From contig CAZLBV010000377.1 in assembly GCA_964557845.1 (NCBI GenBank), forward strand, positions 1-16,221: a DNA stretch of 16,221 nucleotides, written 5' to 3'. The translations under genes and the position numbers were made by a program. The stretch's first letter is position 1; each line of letters opens with the position of its first letter. The stretch comes from CAZLBV01 sp964557845. GTDB taxonomy: Bacteria > Acidobacteriota > Aminicenantia > Aminicenantales > Aminicenantaceae. The notes below the pieces were generated by a model. The model did not search any database, was not told the DNA's origin, and saw nothing but the letters and a program-made list of their open reading frames with translations. Shown one piece after another: positions 1-6,828 of the stretch.

Positions 1-1
1 T

Positions 2-1036
2 GATTTTCTCAAAGGAAAAGTACATATTATAGATTCATCAGGCCAAAAGATCGAAAGATCTATGGAATCCGCATGTAAATCTTTCAAAGACGCCTATAAG
101 GACGGCGACTCTTATTTTACCGGATATATTTTTCCCAGCCGCTATGCTATTCAAATGGGCGGTAAATGGGAGCATTCCGAACCATACTCGGTCATTCGCC
201 GGGGAGATAAAATAAAAGTCAGCCGATTATCCGCCAACAAAAACAACATATTTTCTACCAGCTCTGCCAAAGATGAGGGGGGACCGGCCGGACTTCTCTT
301 CTTAAATAGGATGGAAGGAAATAAAACTTCGGTAATAGATGTGCATATCTTCGATCTTGATCAGAACTTTCATTTTGAGAATGAACCGCTCTTTTGGCTG
401 GGAGAGAAGGATTCCCAGGAAAGTGTAAATTTCTTAAAAGATATATTTGAGGGATCCGGCAAAGACCTGGGAAAGGATTTGGTCTTTGTCCTTTATTCCC
501 ATGACAATGGATCTATTCCAGAGTTTTTAAGAGATGTGTCTCTGGGACGTTATGAAAATGAAGTCAGGGAAAGCGCCATTTTCTGGTTGGGGAATATCAA
601 AGATAAAGGGAGCTTGAACTACCTCAAAGAAATCTACAATAAGTCCGGAGACTATAAGATCAAAAAGAAGGTCATCTTTTCGATCCAATTGAGTGACAGC
701 GAGGAATCTGTTGAAGAGCTCATTAAGATCGCAAAAAACGAAGACAGCCGGGAAGTGAGAAAAAGCGCCATTTTTTGGCTGGGACAAAAGGCTTCGGAAA
801 AGAGCATCTCAGCGCTTAAAGATGTAGTCGAAGGCTCCAAGGAAGATGATGAGGTGAAAAAATCCGCTGTTTTTGCCTTAAGCCAGCTGCCGAAAGATCA
901 GGCTATTCTGGCGCTTATTGAGATCGCAAATACCAACAAAAGCGCTGCTGTCCGCAAAAACGCTATTTTCTGGCTGGGACAAACCGGAGATGAAAGGGCT
1001 CTGCAATTCTTCGAAGATATTTTATTGAAGAAATAA
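2..1036 (+). CDS. HEAT-repeat protein, 5' end outside the window
   Basis: The reading frame is open to the left edge: 20 codons precede the ATG at 62 without a stop, so that ATG is probably internal and the true N-terminus, including any signal peptide, lies outside. Counting from the ATG at 62, residues 1-100 form a domain I do not recognise, and residues 105-324 are HEAT repeats. FWLG occurs at residues 111, 174, 238 and 303 (spacing 63-65), alternating with a second repeat type having Phe at 142, 206 and 271. HEAT arrays are protein-binding superhelices; no catalytic motif is visible, so a scaffold or binding role is inferred. The stop lies 4 bases from the convergent dGTPase stop, with no room for a separate terminator. 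I am confident of the HEAT fold but cannot assign a function. Confidence 0.85.
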   Translation, partial: DFLKGKVHIIDSSGQKIERSMESACKSFKDAYKDGDSYFTGYIFPSRYAIQMGGKWEHSEPYSVIRRGDKIKVSRLSANKNNIFSTSSAKDEGGPAGLLFLNRMEGNKTSVIDVHIFDLDQNFHFENEPLFWLGEKDSQESVNFLKDIFEGSGKDLGKDLVFVLYSHDNGSIPEFLRDVSLGRYENEVRESAIFWLGNIKDKGSLNYLKEIYNKSGDYKIKKKVIFSIQLSDSEESVEELIKIAKNEDSREVRKSAIFWLGQKASEKSISALKDVVEGSKEDDEVKKSAVFALSQLPKDQAILALIEIANTNKSAAVRKNAIFWLGQTGDERALQFFEDILLKK

Positions 1037-1040
1037 ATTT

Positions 1041-2075
1041 TTAAAGGATGGGCCAGGTAGTTGGAAAAAAGACTTCCTGGTACAATCTCAAGGCATGCAG
1101 GTCGGTCATTCCGGCGATAACATCTCCTACCCTGATCTCTAGAGGATCTTCCTCAGGGTAAGGTTTGACGTAATCATTCGGATTTTCCAGGATATAATTG
1201 AATAGATCATTCAGGATTTTCTCGGGTTTTCTGAATTCGCTTCTGGCATCAGGATTGAAATAGACCCTATCATATAAAAAGTCACGCAGCTCAGAAACAC
1301 CGGCCATTATTTCTTCGCTCATTTCTATCTTTTCCATCCCTGTGTTCAAGGTAGTCATAACAACATCCTCCACCATGCGATCGATACGGTTGGCATGCCA
1401 TTTTCCAAACATTTGAATCAAATGAGCGGGGATATCTTCCCTTCTGATCACGCCTGCTCTCATTCCGTCATCTAAGTCATGATTGACATACGCGATCACA
1501 TCCGACACTCTAACTATCTGGCCTTCCAGAGTTGAAGGCATTTCTTCTGTTGGGGCATCCAGTATCTTTCCTTTTCCTTTGGAATGCTTGGCGATCCCGT
1601 CTCTGACCTCATAAGTAAGATTAAGCCCTTTTCCATGGTATTCCAATCTGTCTACTACCCTCAGGCTCTGTTCGGCATGCGCAAAACCATGGGGAAGCAG
1701 GGCATCCAAGATCTTCTCACCGGCATGTCCGAAGGGAGTATGCCCCAGGTCATGCCCCAAAGAAATGGCTTCGGTCAGATCTTCATTCAGGAATAAGGCT
1801 TTGGCAATAGTCCTAGCGATCTGAGAGACCTCCAGTGTATGGGTCAATCGAGTGCGGTAGTGATCGCCGAAAGGAGCCAGAAACACTTGTGTCTTATGTT
1901 TCAATCTCCGGAAGGATTTGCTGTGGATTATCCTGTCTCTGTCTCGCTGGAAAGCAGTTCGCAAAGAGTGCATCTTTTCCGGTTTCAACCGTCCTCGTGA
2001 CTTTGAACTCAGGCAGGCTTTTTCAGAAAGAGTGTCTTTCTCAACTGCTTCGATCTTCTCTCTTATTGTTATCAT
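1041..2075 (-). CDS. dgt: dGTPase-like deoxynucleotide triphosphohydrolase (HD domain)
   Basis: This enzyme family hydrolyses dNTPs, classically dGTP, to the deoxynucleoside and triphosphate, adjusting dNTP pools in the cytoplasm. The 344-residue protein begins with the family's arginine-rich block (FQRDRDRIIHSKSFRRLKHK, about 42-61). It contains all HD metal ligands: His79 in RLTHTLEV, His108-Asp109 in GHDLGHTPFGH, and Asp192 in SDVIAYVNHD. Its length fits the short dGTPase-like type 2 subfamily, not the roughly 500-residue E. coli Dgt. No clear Shine-Dalgarno sequence precedes the ATG at 2075, but the N-terminus aligns by memory with the family, so I keep this start. It lies 98 bases downstream of the 3HCDH-like gene on the same strand and may be cotranscribed. 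The true substrate could be another dNTP. Confidence 0.93.
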   Translation of the reverse strand: MITIREKIEAVEKDTLSEKACLSSKSRGRLKPEKMHSLRTAFQRDRDRIIHSKSFRRLKHKTQVFLAPFGDHYRTRLTHTLEVSQIARTIAKALFLNEDLTEAISLGHDLGHTPFGHAGEKILDALLPHGFAHAEQSLRVVDRLEYHGKGLNLTYEVRDGIAKHSKGKGKILDAPTEEMPSTLEGQIVRVSDVIAYVNHDLDDGMRAGVIRREDIPAHLIQMFGKWHANRIDRMVEDVVMTTLNTGMEKIEMSEEIMAGVSELRDFLYDRVYFNPDARSEFRKPEKILNDLFNYILENPNDYVKPYPEEDPLEIRVGDVIAGMTDLHALRLYQEVFFPTTWPIL

Positions 2076-2136
2076 GAGCTATATTTTATCTAAATTAAAT
2101 ACCAAGAACCTCAAAAAATTGATCTTTCAAATGACC

Positions 2137-2161
2137 AGGATCTTCAAATTCAGAAGATCTT
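2137..2161 (-). terminator. stem-loop between 3HCDH-like gene and dgt
   Basis: A perfect 7-bp stem (GATCTTC at 2139-2145, GAAGATC at 2153-2159) with a 7-base loop sits just after the upstream gene's stop; one wobble and one A-T pair extend it. On the minus strand a run of six T lies about 17 bases past the stem, not next to it, so this is a poor intrinsic terminator. It may be an attenuator, an mRNA-stabilising hairpin or nothing. Confidence 0.35.
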
Positions 2162-2173
2162 CTGCCGCCTTCA

Positions 2174-2872
2174 TCATTTTCCGGTCGGCCAGGGCACATT
2201 CATCTGAACCTGTTCGATCAAAGAACGGGGAACGGGAAAATTTATCTCGCGGCGGTGGGACATTTCCAATTTCTCTGTTACTATCTGCATCGTATTCTTT
2301 ATTCCGATCTCATTCATCATTTCAAAAGGCCCTTTTTTCCATCCCAGATATTCCCGGCAGATAGAGTCAATATCTTTTATTTCCGCAACTCCGGCCCCAA
2401 CAAGTTCCGAAGCGATCACAAAAGCTACTGCCTGAAATCTTTTTTTCAACATATCCACCAGCATAAAATCTTCAGCCTCTTTATTCCCATCCTCCAAGGA
2501 AACCCATCTAATCGAGGACTTATCCTGCGCCTCCTGATGTTCATTTCTCTTTTTCCGGGCAGCCGGTCCTGGATCGAAAAAATTATCGTAAACATTATAT
2601 ATAGGATCATCGGGATCTGAATTCTCAGAAAGATATTCCAAATATTCAATGGCTTTATCGATCCCGATCCTGTCCATTTCAGCTAAAAAACCTTTGGATA
2701 GATTAAAAGCACGTTTAGCAGCGGTTTCGATACTGACAACATCGAATCCCTCATCTATTTGCCGGGTGGCTTCCAAACAGAGGGCCGTAAAGATTAAATT
2801 CAGCACTCCGCCCTTCCTGATTTTCAGATATTCCTCAGGTTCCGGTATTAAATATTTTATTTCTTTATCCAT
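2174..2872 (-). CDS. stand-alone double 3-hydroxyacyl-CoA dehydrogenase C-terminal-like protein
   Basis: Two copies of a helical domain resembling the C-terminal (3HCDH) domain of 3-hydroxyacyl-CoA dehydrogenase are visible at about residues 21-81 and 143-203. Both have a helix with a conserved Ala and Glu, then Gly, then a pattern ending in G-F/GPF and an IGI segment (KGFLAEMDRIGIDKAIEYL; KKGPFEMMNEIGIKNTMQIV). FadB-type enzymes carry two such domains after an NAD-binding Rossmann domain. Here the Rossmann domain and its catalytic His/Glu are absent, so dehydrogenase activity is not expected. The start at 2872 has GGAG ten bases upstream. A longer version from 2923 is open, but its ATG falls between the -35 and -10 of the gene's own promoter, so it is rejected. 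A role in acyl-CoA binding or as a subunit partner is speculation. Confidence 0.75.
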   Translation of the reverse strand: MDKEIKYLIPEPEEYLKIRKGGVLNLIFTALCLEATRQIDEGFDVVSIETAAKRAFNLSKGFLAEMDRIGIDKAIEYLEYLSENSDPDDPIYNVYDNFFDPGPAARKKRNEHQEAQDKSSIRWVSLEDGNKEAEDFMLVDMLKKRFQAVAFVIASELVGAGVAEIKDIDSICREYLGWKKGPFEMMNEIGIKNTMQIVTEKLEMSHRREINFPVPRSLIEQVQMNVPWPTGK

Positions 2873-2905
2873 ATTTATTAGTCTCCGAACGATAATTTTC
2901 GGATT

Positions 2906-2934
2906 ATTATAACACACCATCATCCCCTGACCAA
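2906..2934 (-). promoter_or_regulatory. sigma70-type promoter of the 3HCDH-like gene
   Basis: On the minus strand TTGGTC (2929-2934), 17 bases, then TATAAT (2906-2911), preceded by TG and one base (extended -10). The predicted transcription start is near 2899, about 27 bases before the ATG at 2872, which leaves room for the GGAG ribosome site. Confidence 0.75.
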
Positions 2935-2999
2935 ATTAGATATTCCCTTGATTGACCTAATTTATTCTATCATCAAAAAAACAACATATAACCGACTGC

Positions 3000-3027
3000 T
3001 TGAGAAGTTTGCCTGGTGTAGTATAAT
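3000..3027 (+). promoter_or_regulatory. sigma70-type promoter of yggS
   Basis: TTGAGA (3000-3005), a 16-base spacer, and a perfect TATAAT (3022-3027). The predicted start near 3034 gives a leader of about 47 bases before the ATG at 3081. It faces away from the promoter at 2906-2934, with about 65 bases between the two -35 boxes. Confidence 0.75.
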
Positions 3028-3080
3028 TAATAGAATAAAGAAACGCTCTAATTACACAGGAGTGGGCCGACAAAATAAAA

Positions 3081-3740
3081 ATGAGCGAAATAAGTGAAAA
3101 CATAAAAAATATTTTTAAAGAACTTCCCGAGGGCGTCGAACTCGTGGCCGCTGCCAAGACCAGAACAGTAGAGGAGGTTCAAGAAGCCATCAAAAGCGGA
3201 GTTAAGATCATTGGTGAAAACTATGTTCAGGAGGCTGAAGAAATTATTAAAGCAGTCGGGAACAACGTCAGATGGCATTTTATTGGACATCTTCAGCGGA
3301 ATAAAACGAAAAAAGCGATAGAATTATTCGACATGATCGAAACAGTGGATTCGTATCCGCTGGCAAAAGAGATCGACAAACACTGCCGCAGGAAGGGAAA
3401 GATCATGCCCGTCCTCATCGAGATCAACAGCGGAAGAGAACCACAAAAAGATGGTGTGCTTCCAGAAAATGCCGTCGAATTGATCCAACAGATTTCAGAA
3501 CTCGAAAATATCAAGATCCAAGGGTTGATGACCATGGGGCCATTTTCCGGTGACCCTGAAGATGCCCGTCCTTATTTTGTGGAGACCAGAAAAATATTCG
3601 AACAGATCAAATCAATGGATCTTTCTAATGTGACTATGCGCTATTTATCCATGGGGATGACCAATTCCTACCATGTAGCTATCGAGGAAGGGGCGAATAT
3701 AGTACGAATAGGCACAAAAATTTTCGGCATACGGGCCTGA
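3081..3740 (+). CDS. yggS: YggS/PLPBP family pyridoxal phosphate homeostasis protein
   Basis: This cytoplasmic protein binds PLP as a single-domain TIM barrel related to alanine racemase and is known to affect vitamin B6 and amino-acid homeostasis without a demonstrated enzymatic reaction. The 219-residue sequence is of usual length. It carries the family marks: Lys26 in LVAAAKTR (PLP Schiff base), GENYVQE, WHFIGHLQRNK, and near the end MGMTN followed by EEGANIVRIGTKIFG, which binds the phosphate. It is the only possible start: no ATG, GTG or TTG lies between the upstream in-frame stop at 3036 and 3081. The AGGAG at 3058-3062 is about 18 bases from the ATG, an unusually long spacing, so initiation may be weak. 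In many bacteria yggS neighbours cell-division or proC genes; here it stands alone. Confidence 0.95.
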   Translation: MSEISENIKNIFKELPEGVELVAAAKTRTVEEVQEAIKSGVKIIGENYVQEAEEIIKAVGNNVRWHFIGHLQRNKTKKAIELFDMIETVDSYPLAKEIDKHCRRKGKIMPVLIEINSGREPQKDGVLPENAVELIQQISELENIKIQGLMTMGPFSGDPEDARPYFVETRKIFEQIKSMDLSNVTMRYLSMGMTNSYHVAIEEGANIVRIGTKIFGIRA

Positions 3741-3749
3741 ATCATCAGT

Positions 3750-3781
3750 AAAATAGGCCGATTGGAAAATTATCCTATTTT
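3750..3781 (+). terminator. weak hairpin after yggS
   Basis: AAAATAGG (3750-3757) can pair with CCTATTTT (3774-3781), an 8-bp AT-rich stem with a 16-base loop, ten bases after the yggS stop. The T-run is part of the stem, so termination would be inefficient. It competes with the long-range pairing of 3755-3762 with 3853-3860. Confidence 0.35.
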
Positions 3782-3865
3782 CTGTTTATGATACTTGACT
3801 CATATTGAAAAATGATATCTTGATAAGATAATTGAATTTGTCAAATTTAATATCGGCCTTTTTTA
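3755..3865. terminator. split terminator-like arms AGGCCGAT / ATCGGCCT
   Basis: AGGCCGAT (3755-3762) is the exact reverse complement of ATCGGCCT (3853-3860), and the right arm runs straight into TTTTT. Read on the minus strand the mirror arrangement ends in TATTTTA. The pair therefore looks like a bidirectional intrinsic terminator for the convergent yggS and mannosidase transcripts, but the loop is 90 bases long. Confidence 0.4.
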
Positions 3866-3879
3866 CCCTACGGGCGACC

Positions 3880-3963
3880 CGATCTCAGCACATTTGCTTC
3901 GGCTTAGCAGGTTCAACCTGCCTGCGCCTCGCAAATGCACTAACCTCGGGCCGCTGATGATCG
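3880..3963. repeat. nested inverted repeat (cruciform or REP/MITE-like element)
   Basis: Three concentric sets of arms are visible. The outer arms are CGATCTCAGC (3880-3889) with GCTGATGATCG (3953-3963), allowing one bulged base. The middle arms are CATTTGC (3891-3897) with GCAAATG (3931-3937), followed inward by GGC (3901-3903) with GCC (3926-3928). The inner arms are GCAGGTT (3907-3913) and AACCTGC (3915-3921) around a single C. The element is GC-richer than the AT-rich stretch just left of it. It carries no gene. It could be a folded RNA, a REP-type interspersed repeat or a protein-binding site. Confidence 0.55.
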
Positions 3964-4045
3964 AGGCAGTATCGGTACTTCGCAGGATAATCGGAAATTC
4001 CGTCTCCTTAAGTGAAGGTGGGCAGAGGTGGACATGAGATGGTAT

Positions 4046-6496
4046 TTACAATTTTTCAATCAGTTCCGTTTCCTTCCAGGCGCCGGTTTTTTCGATACGG
4101 ATGGTTTTGATTTCAAGGGGTTTTAGTTTCAATTCGATAAGAGTTTCTGAAGGAAATAATTTAAAAGAAAAATTAGAAGAAATACCAATACTTTCCTGGA
4201 GTCTAATGATCAAGGCTTTACCGTCTAAAGATTGTTTGCAGGCCAGCAGTCGAATATTGGATGGCAATGGGGAGAGAAATTCAATAGTGTCTTGTGAATT
4301 TATTGGGGAGGTGGAGCCGGTTTTTTTGTCTTTAAGTTTTCCTATGGGAAGATGTGCCAGGGCATAAGGAGGCGAATTCAGCCAATCTGCCAGGCTCGGA
4401 AGGCTTTGCTTTATACTTTTATAGGTTCCTGCAGTGATAAGTACACGGATGTCATGCTGACCAATATCCATGAATTTTCCTGAATTAAATGGACCGAGTT
4501 TAAATCCTCGTTCATGGCAGTAGGCAGAACTACGAAGAACGGACAGGCGCACTTCACCTGATCTGAAATCAAATCCGTGCTGTCCGCTGTTGACGATTCC
4601 CAGGGCGGAATCATGTCCATCTTTTTCTCCTCTGATCAACAGCCAGCGGCCGTGGATATGTTCTTCCCCATCAGCCTTGCGGGAGGTCATACCTCCCAAT
4701 ATCTCGCATTCGATCGAATCAGCATCGAATACCGTAGGTATGCACAGTTTTAATCTTTTTTGGACCTCATTCCAGTATATCCGCATACGATACTCGAGCA
4801 CCGGCCATTGGGAATAGGAAATGATGTTATTAATGATCTTACTGTGATGATAAATATGGGAAGCTTGAAAGATGGTGCGGATCGGGCCTTGTTCTTTTAC
4901 AGAAATGGTGCCCGGTTCGAGCCGGAATTTTCCAATAATTTTATCATAAGATTTTACTTCGGTTCCCCAGGAGTCAGCCACATCATCGATAACCAGAGGT
5001 TGCATCAAAGAGTCTGAGAGGCATTGATCTCCGTTCTCGATGATTAATTCTTCTATGAAGCCGGTTTTCCGGTTTAATTTAAACTTGAGGGCTGGGCTGG
5101 ATTCTTTATGTTTTTTATTTCCTTTATGCACCCTTAGGTAGTAATGGGCCACACCCACAGCAGGGAGTCCTGCCATGAAGGAGAACTTACGGCGCCAGCC
5201 CTTAAACGGAAGTAGAGCTTCGGGTTGTTCTTCCTGACAAAGGATCTCAGTACCATCACCATGGTGAAGAGAAAGATACCAGGTGCCGCTCCATTTAGGG
5301 CGGTAAGCCAGCATACATTCCACTTCCACTGGGACTTGAGTCAAACCGGGATTGGTATTCATAACAAGAAGGGGGATTCCAACAGATCCTTCCATATGAT
5401 TTGCCAAACTAACCGCAGCGTCCATCCTTAGTTCCCGGGATTGTTCCATAGATCTTCCATATCGATCGACAGTATCCTGTTCAGCAGGTTCTATACAGGT
5501 TCCGGTGATGATATCATGAAAATCATTGAAGAGATGATCACGCCAGGCAGCATTAAGCTCTTCTGAGGGATATTTTTGCTGATAGCGCCACCATGAAGAA
5601 GCCCGCAGCGCTTCGGATTGCACTAAGAGATGAAGGCTTTTCAAGGCGGTCCGCTTTAATCGGGATAAAGAAGTGTAACAACCTGTGAACACCTTCTGCA
5701 GCCCCCCTTCTACCAAAGGGGCTTGACTTGCTTTCTCTTTGACTGCCAGGTAAAAGCGGTCCGGTGTGCTGTGGATCATATCCACCTGTTTTTCTTTTTT
5801 TCTAAATGTATCAATTACCCCAAGGTCCTCCCGGGTCGCACCGCCTCCGTGGTTGCCTAAGCCCCAGAATATCGGAACATCCCGGTCAAGTTTCAATGCC
5901 AGGTTCCTGCCTTCGATCAACCTTTGTTCTAAATTGTCATACTCGGTGTGGTAAAGGCCTATAGCAATTCTGTACCCCAGGATCTCACTGCCGTCTACAC
6001 CTCGCCAGTTATAGAGGTCAGAAGGAAGATCCATCTCATCAGCTTGCGGGCGCATATGAATATACATCTTATAACCAGCTAAACATAGGATCTGGGGAAG
6101 CCCTCCGCTGTGTCCGAATGAATCAAAATTATAAGCAGCCACCGGCTGAGTTTTGAAATGATTTTGAAAAAAATCCCGGCCCATCTGGATCTGGCGGATT
6201 ATCGATTCTGTTCCGGGAAGGTTGACATCCGGCTGCAGATACCAGCCGCCGCTTATGGCCCAGCGGCCTTCCTCGACCAGTGACTGGATCTCTTTGAATA
6301 ATTCCGGGCTATACTCTTTAATCCATTGATACAGAACCGCTTCATTGTGGTTGAAAATGAGGTCGGGATATTCTCTGAGAAGCTGAACTGCGTTGCGAAA
6401 GGTGGAAACAGCTTCTGCGCAGCCTTCTTCCCACTGCCACTGCCAGACCGGATCAAGATGGGCATTGCAGATCAAATGCAGACATGGTTTTATCAT
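4046..6496 (-). CDS. glycoside hydrolase family 38 alpha-mannosidase
   Basis: GH38 enzymes are zinc-dependent retaining alpha-mannosidases. The 816-residue protein starts with the family's zinc motif, NAHLDPVWQW (His13 and Asp15). It has the catalytic nucleophile Asp125 within YNFDSFGHSGG and a later zinc His327 in DFHDIITGTC. The N-terminal catalytic barrel is followed by the all-beta C-terminal region expected of the family. No signal peptide is seen, so it probably acts in the cytoplasm on imported mannosides. AGGAAGG (6504-6510) lies seven bases before the ATG. The gene begins 20 bases after the symporter tail and is very likely in the same operon, coupling uptake to hydrolysis. The exact linkage cleaved cannot be read from the sequence. 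Confidence 0.95.
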   Translation of the reverse strand: MIKPCLHLICNAHLDPVWQWQWEEGCAEAVSTFRNAVQLLREYPDLIFNHNEAVLYQWIKEYSPELFKEIQSLVEEGRWAISGGWYLQPDVNLPGTESIIRQIQMGRDFFQNHFKTQPVAAYNFDSFGHSGGLPQILCLAGYKMYIHMRPQADEMDLPSDLYNWRGVDGSEILGYRIAIGLYHTEYDNLEQRLIEGRNLALKLDRDVPIFWGLGNHGGGATREDLGVIDTFRKKEKQVDMIHSTPDRFYLAVKEKASQAPLVEGGLQKVFTGCYTSLSRLKRTALKSLHLLVQSEALRASSWWRYQQKYPSEELNAAWRDHLFNDFHDIITGTCIEPAEQDTVDRYGRSMEQSRELRMDAAVSLANHMEGSVGIPLLVMNTNPGLTQVPVEVECMLAYRPKWSGTWYLSLHHGDGTEILCQEEQPEALLPFKGWRRKFSFMAGLPAVGVAHYYLRVHKGNKKHKESSPALKFKLNRKTGFIEELIIENGDQCLSDSLMQPLVIDDVADSWGTEVKSYDKIIGKFRLEPGTISVKEQGPIRTIFQASHIYHHSKIINNIISYSQWPVLEYRMRIYWNEVQKRLKLCIPTVFDADSIECEILGGMTSRKADGEEHIHGRWLLIRGEKDGHDSALGIVNSGQHGFDFRSGEVRLSVLRSSAYCHERGFKLGPFNSGKFMDIGQHDIRVLITAGTYKSIKQSLPSLADWLNSPPYALAHLPIGKLKDKKTGSTSPINSQDTIEFLSPLPSNIRLLACKQSLDGKALIIRLQESIGISSNFSFKLFPSETLIELKLKPLEIKTIRIEKTGAWKETELIEKL

Positions 6497-6516
6497 CAGT
6501 TTGCCTTCCTATTGAT

Positions 6517-6825
6517 TTATACTTCATCCCAGCCCGGGAGTTTTTTATACCAGGTGAAATAGAGAACAAAAGCCAGAGCAGCCGCAACGCAAACCCAAAT
6601 GATCGCCTGATTCCACACCCGCAGCAGCAGATAAAAAGGAGCCAAAGCTAAAGATAACTGGAAGCCTGCGCTCAGAAATCCATTGAGGGCATCAAAGGCC
6701 GGCATGGTATCTTTGGCCGGTACGAGACCTCGCCTGACCGCTTCTTTTCGCACCGGTCTCCAGAAACCGAAAGGACGAATGCGTGAGTAAAAATCAACCA
6801 GGATATCCATATCGGTCGGCTTCAT
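6517..6825 (-). CDS. C-terminal tail of the sodium:solute symporter, separated by an in-frame TGA
   Basis: This 102-residue frame is in the same register as the symporter and begins two codons after its TGA. It opens with a charged segment (KPTDMDILVDFYSRIRPFGF) that in related transporters I know forms the cytosolic end of the same polypeptide. Two hydrophobic stretches follow (about residues 48-66 and 70-92). Either the ATG at 6825 restarts translation by coupling (GGATGA precedes it) or the tail is made only by readthrough. It is not an independent family that I recognise. It should be read together with the symporter at 6829-8277. Confidence 0.75.
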   Translation of the reverse strand: MKPTDMDILVDFYSRIRPFGFWRPVRKEAVRRGLVPAKDTMPAFDALNGFLSAGFQLSLALAPFYLLLRVWNQAIIWVCVAAALAFVLYFTWYKKLPGWDEV

Positions 6826-6828
6826 GAT

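Larger units (their letters stand above)
3741..4045. other. gene-free 305-base region rich in inverted repeats
   Basis: No credible gene is present. From left to right it holds a weak hairpin (3750-3781), an AT-rich stretch with two small dyads (TATCTT/AAGATA around 3816-3830 and AATTT/AAATT around 3835-3847), the right arm of a long-range pairing with a T-run (3853-3865), a short CGGG/CCCG hairpin (3871-3881), a nested inverted repeat (3880-3963) and an 11-base palindrome, CGGAA-A-TTCCG (3992-4002). A possible plus-strand promoter, TTGAAA (3805-3810), 16 bases, GATAAT (3827-3832), would transcribe into the nested repeat. On the minus strand a stop-free frame of about 57 codons crosses the repeat but has no start codon at its beginning. 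Confidence 0.6.

Noticed and set aside
2127..2177. Sixteen-codon minus-strand frame starting at an ATGA overlap with the 3HCDH-like stop
   Set aside because: Too short to support, with no recognisable similarity; the hairpin at 2137-2161 explains part of the sequence.
1918..2364. Plus-strand frame of 148 codons across the dgt start and the 3HCDH-like gene end
   Set aside because: Antisense shadow of two well-supported genes with basic, serine-rich composition and no family resemblance.
3863..4033. Stop-free minus-strand frame of about 57 codons crossing the nested repeat, ending in a segment like SKCAEIGSPVG
   Set aside because: No start codon at its beginning, no ribosome site, and the sequence is better explained by the inverted repeat. 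A vague feeling that similar peptides recur in related genomes would fit a dispersed repeat, not a gene, and cannot be verified here.
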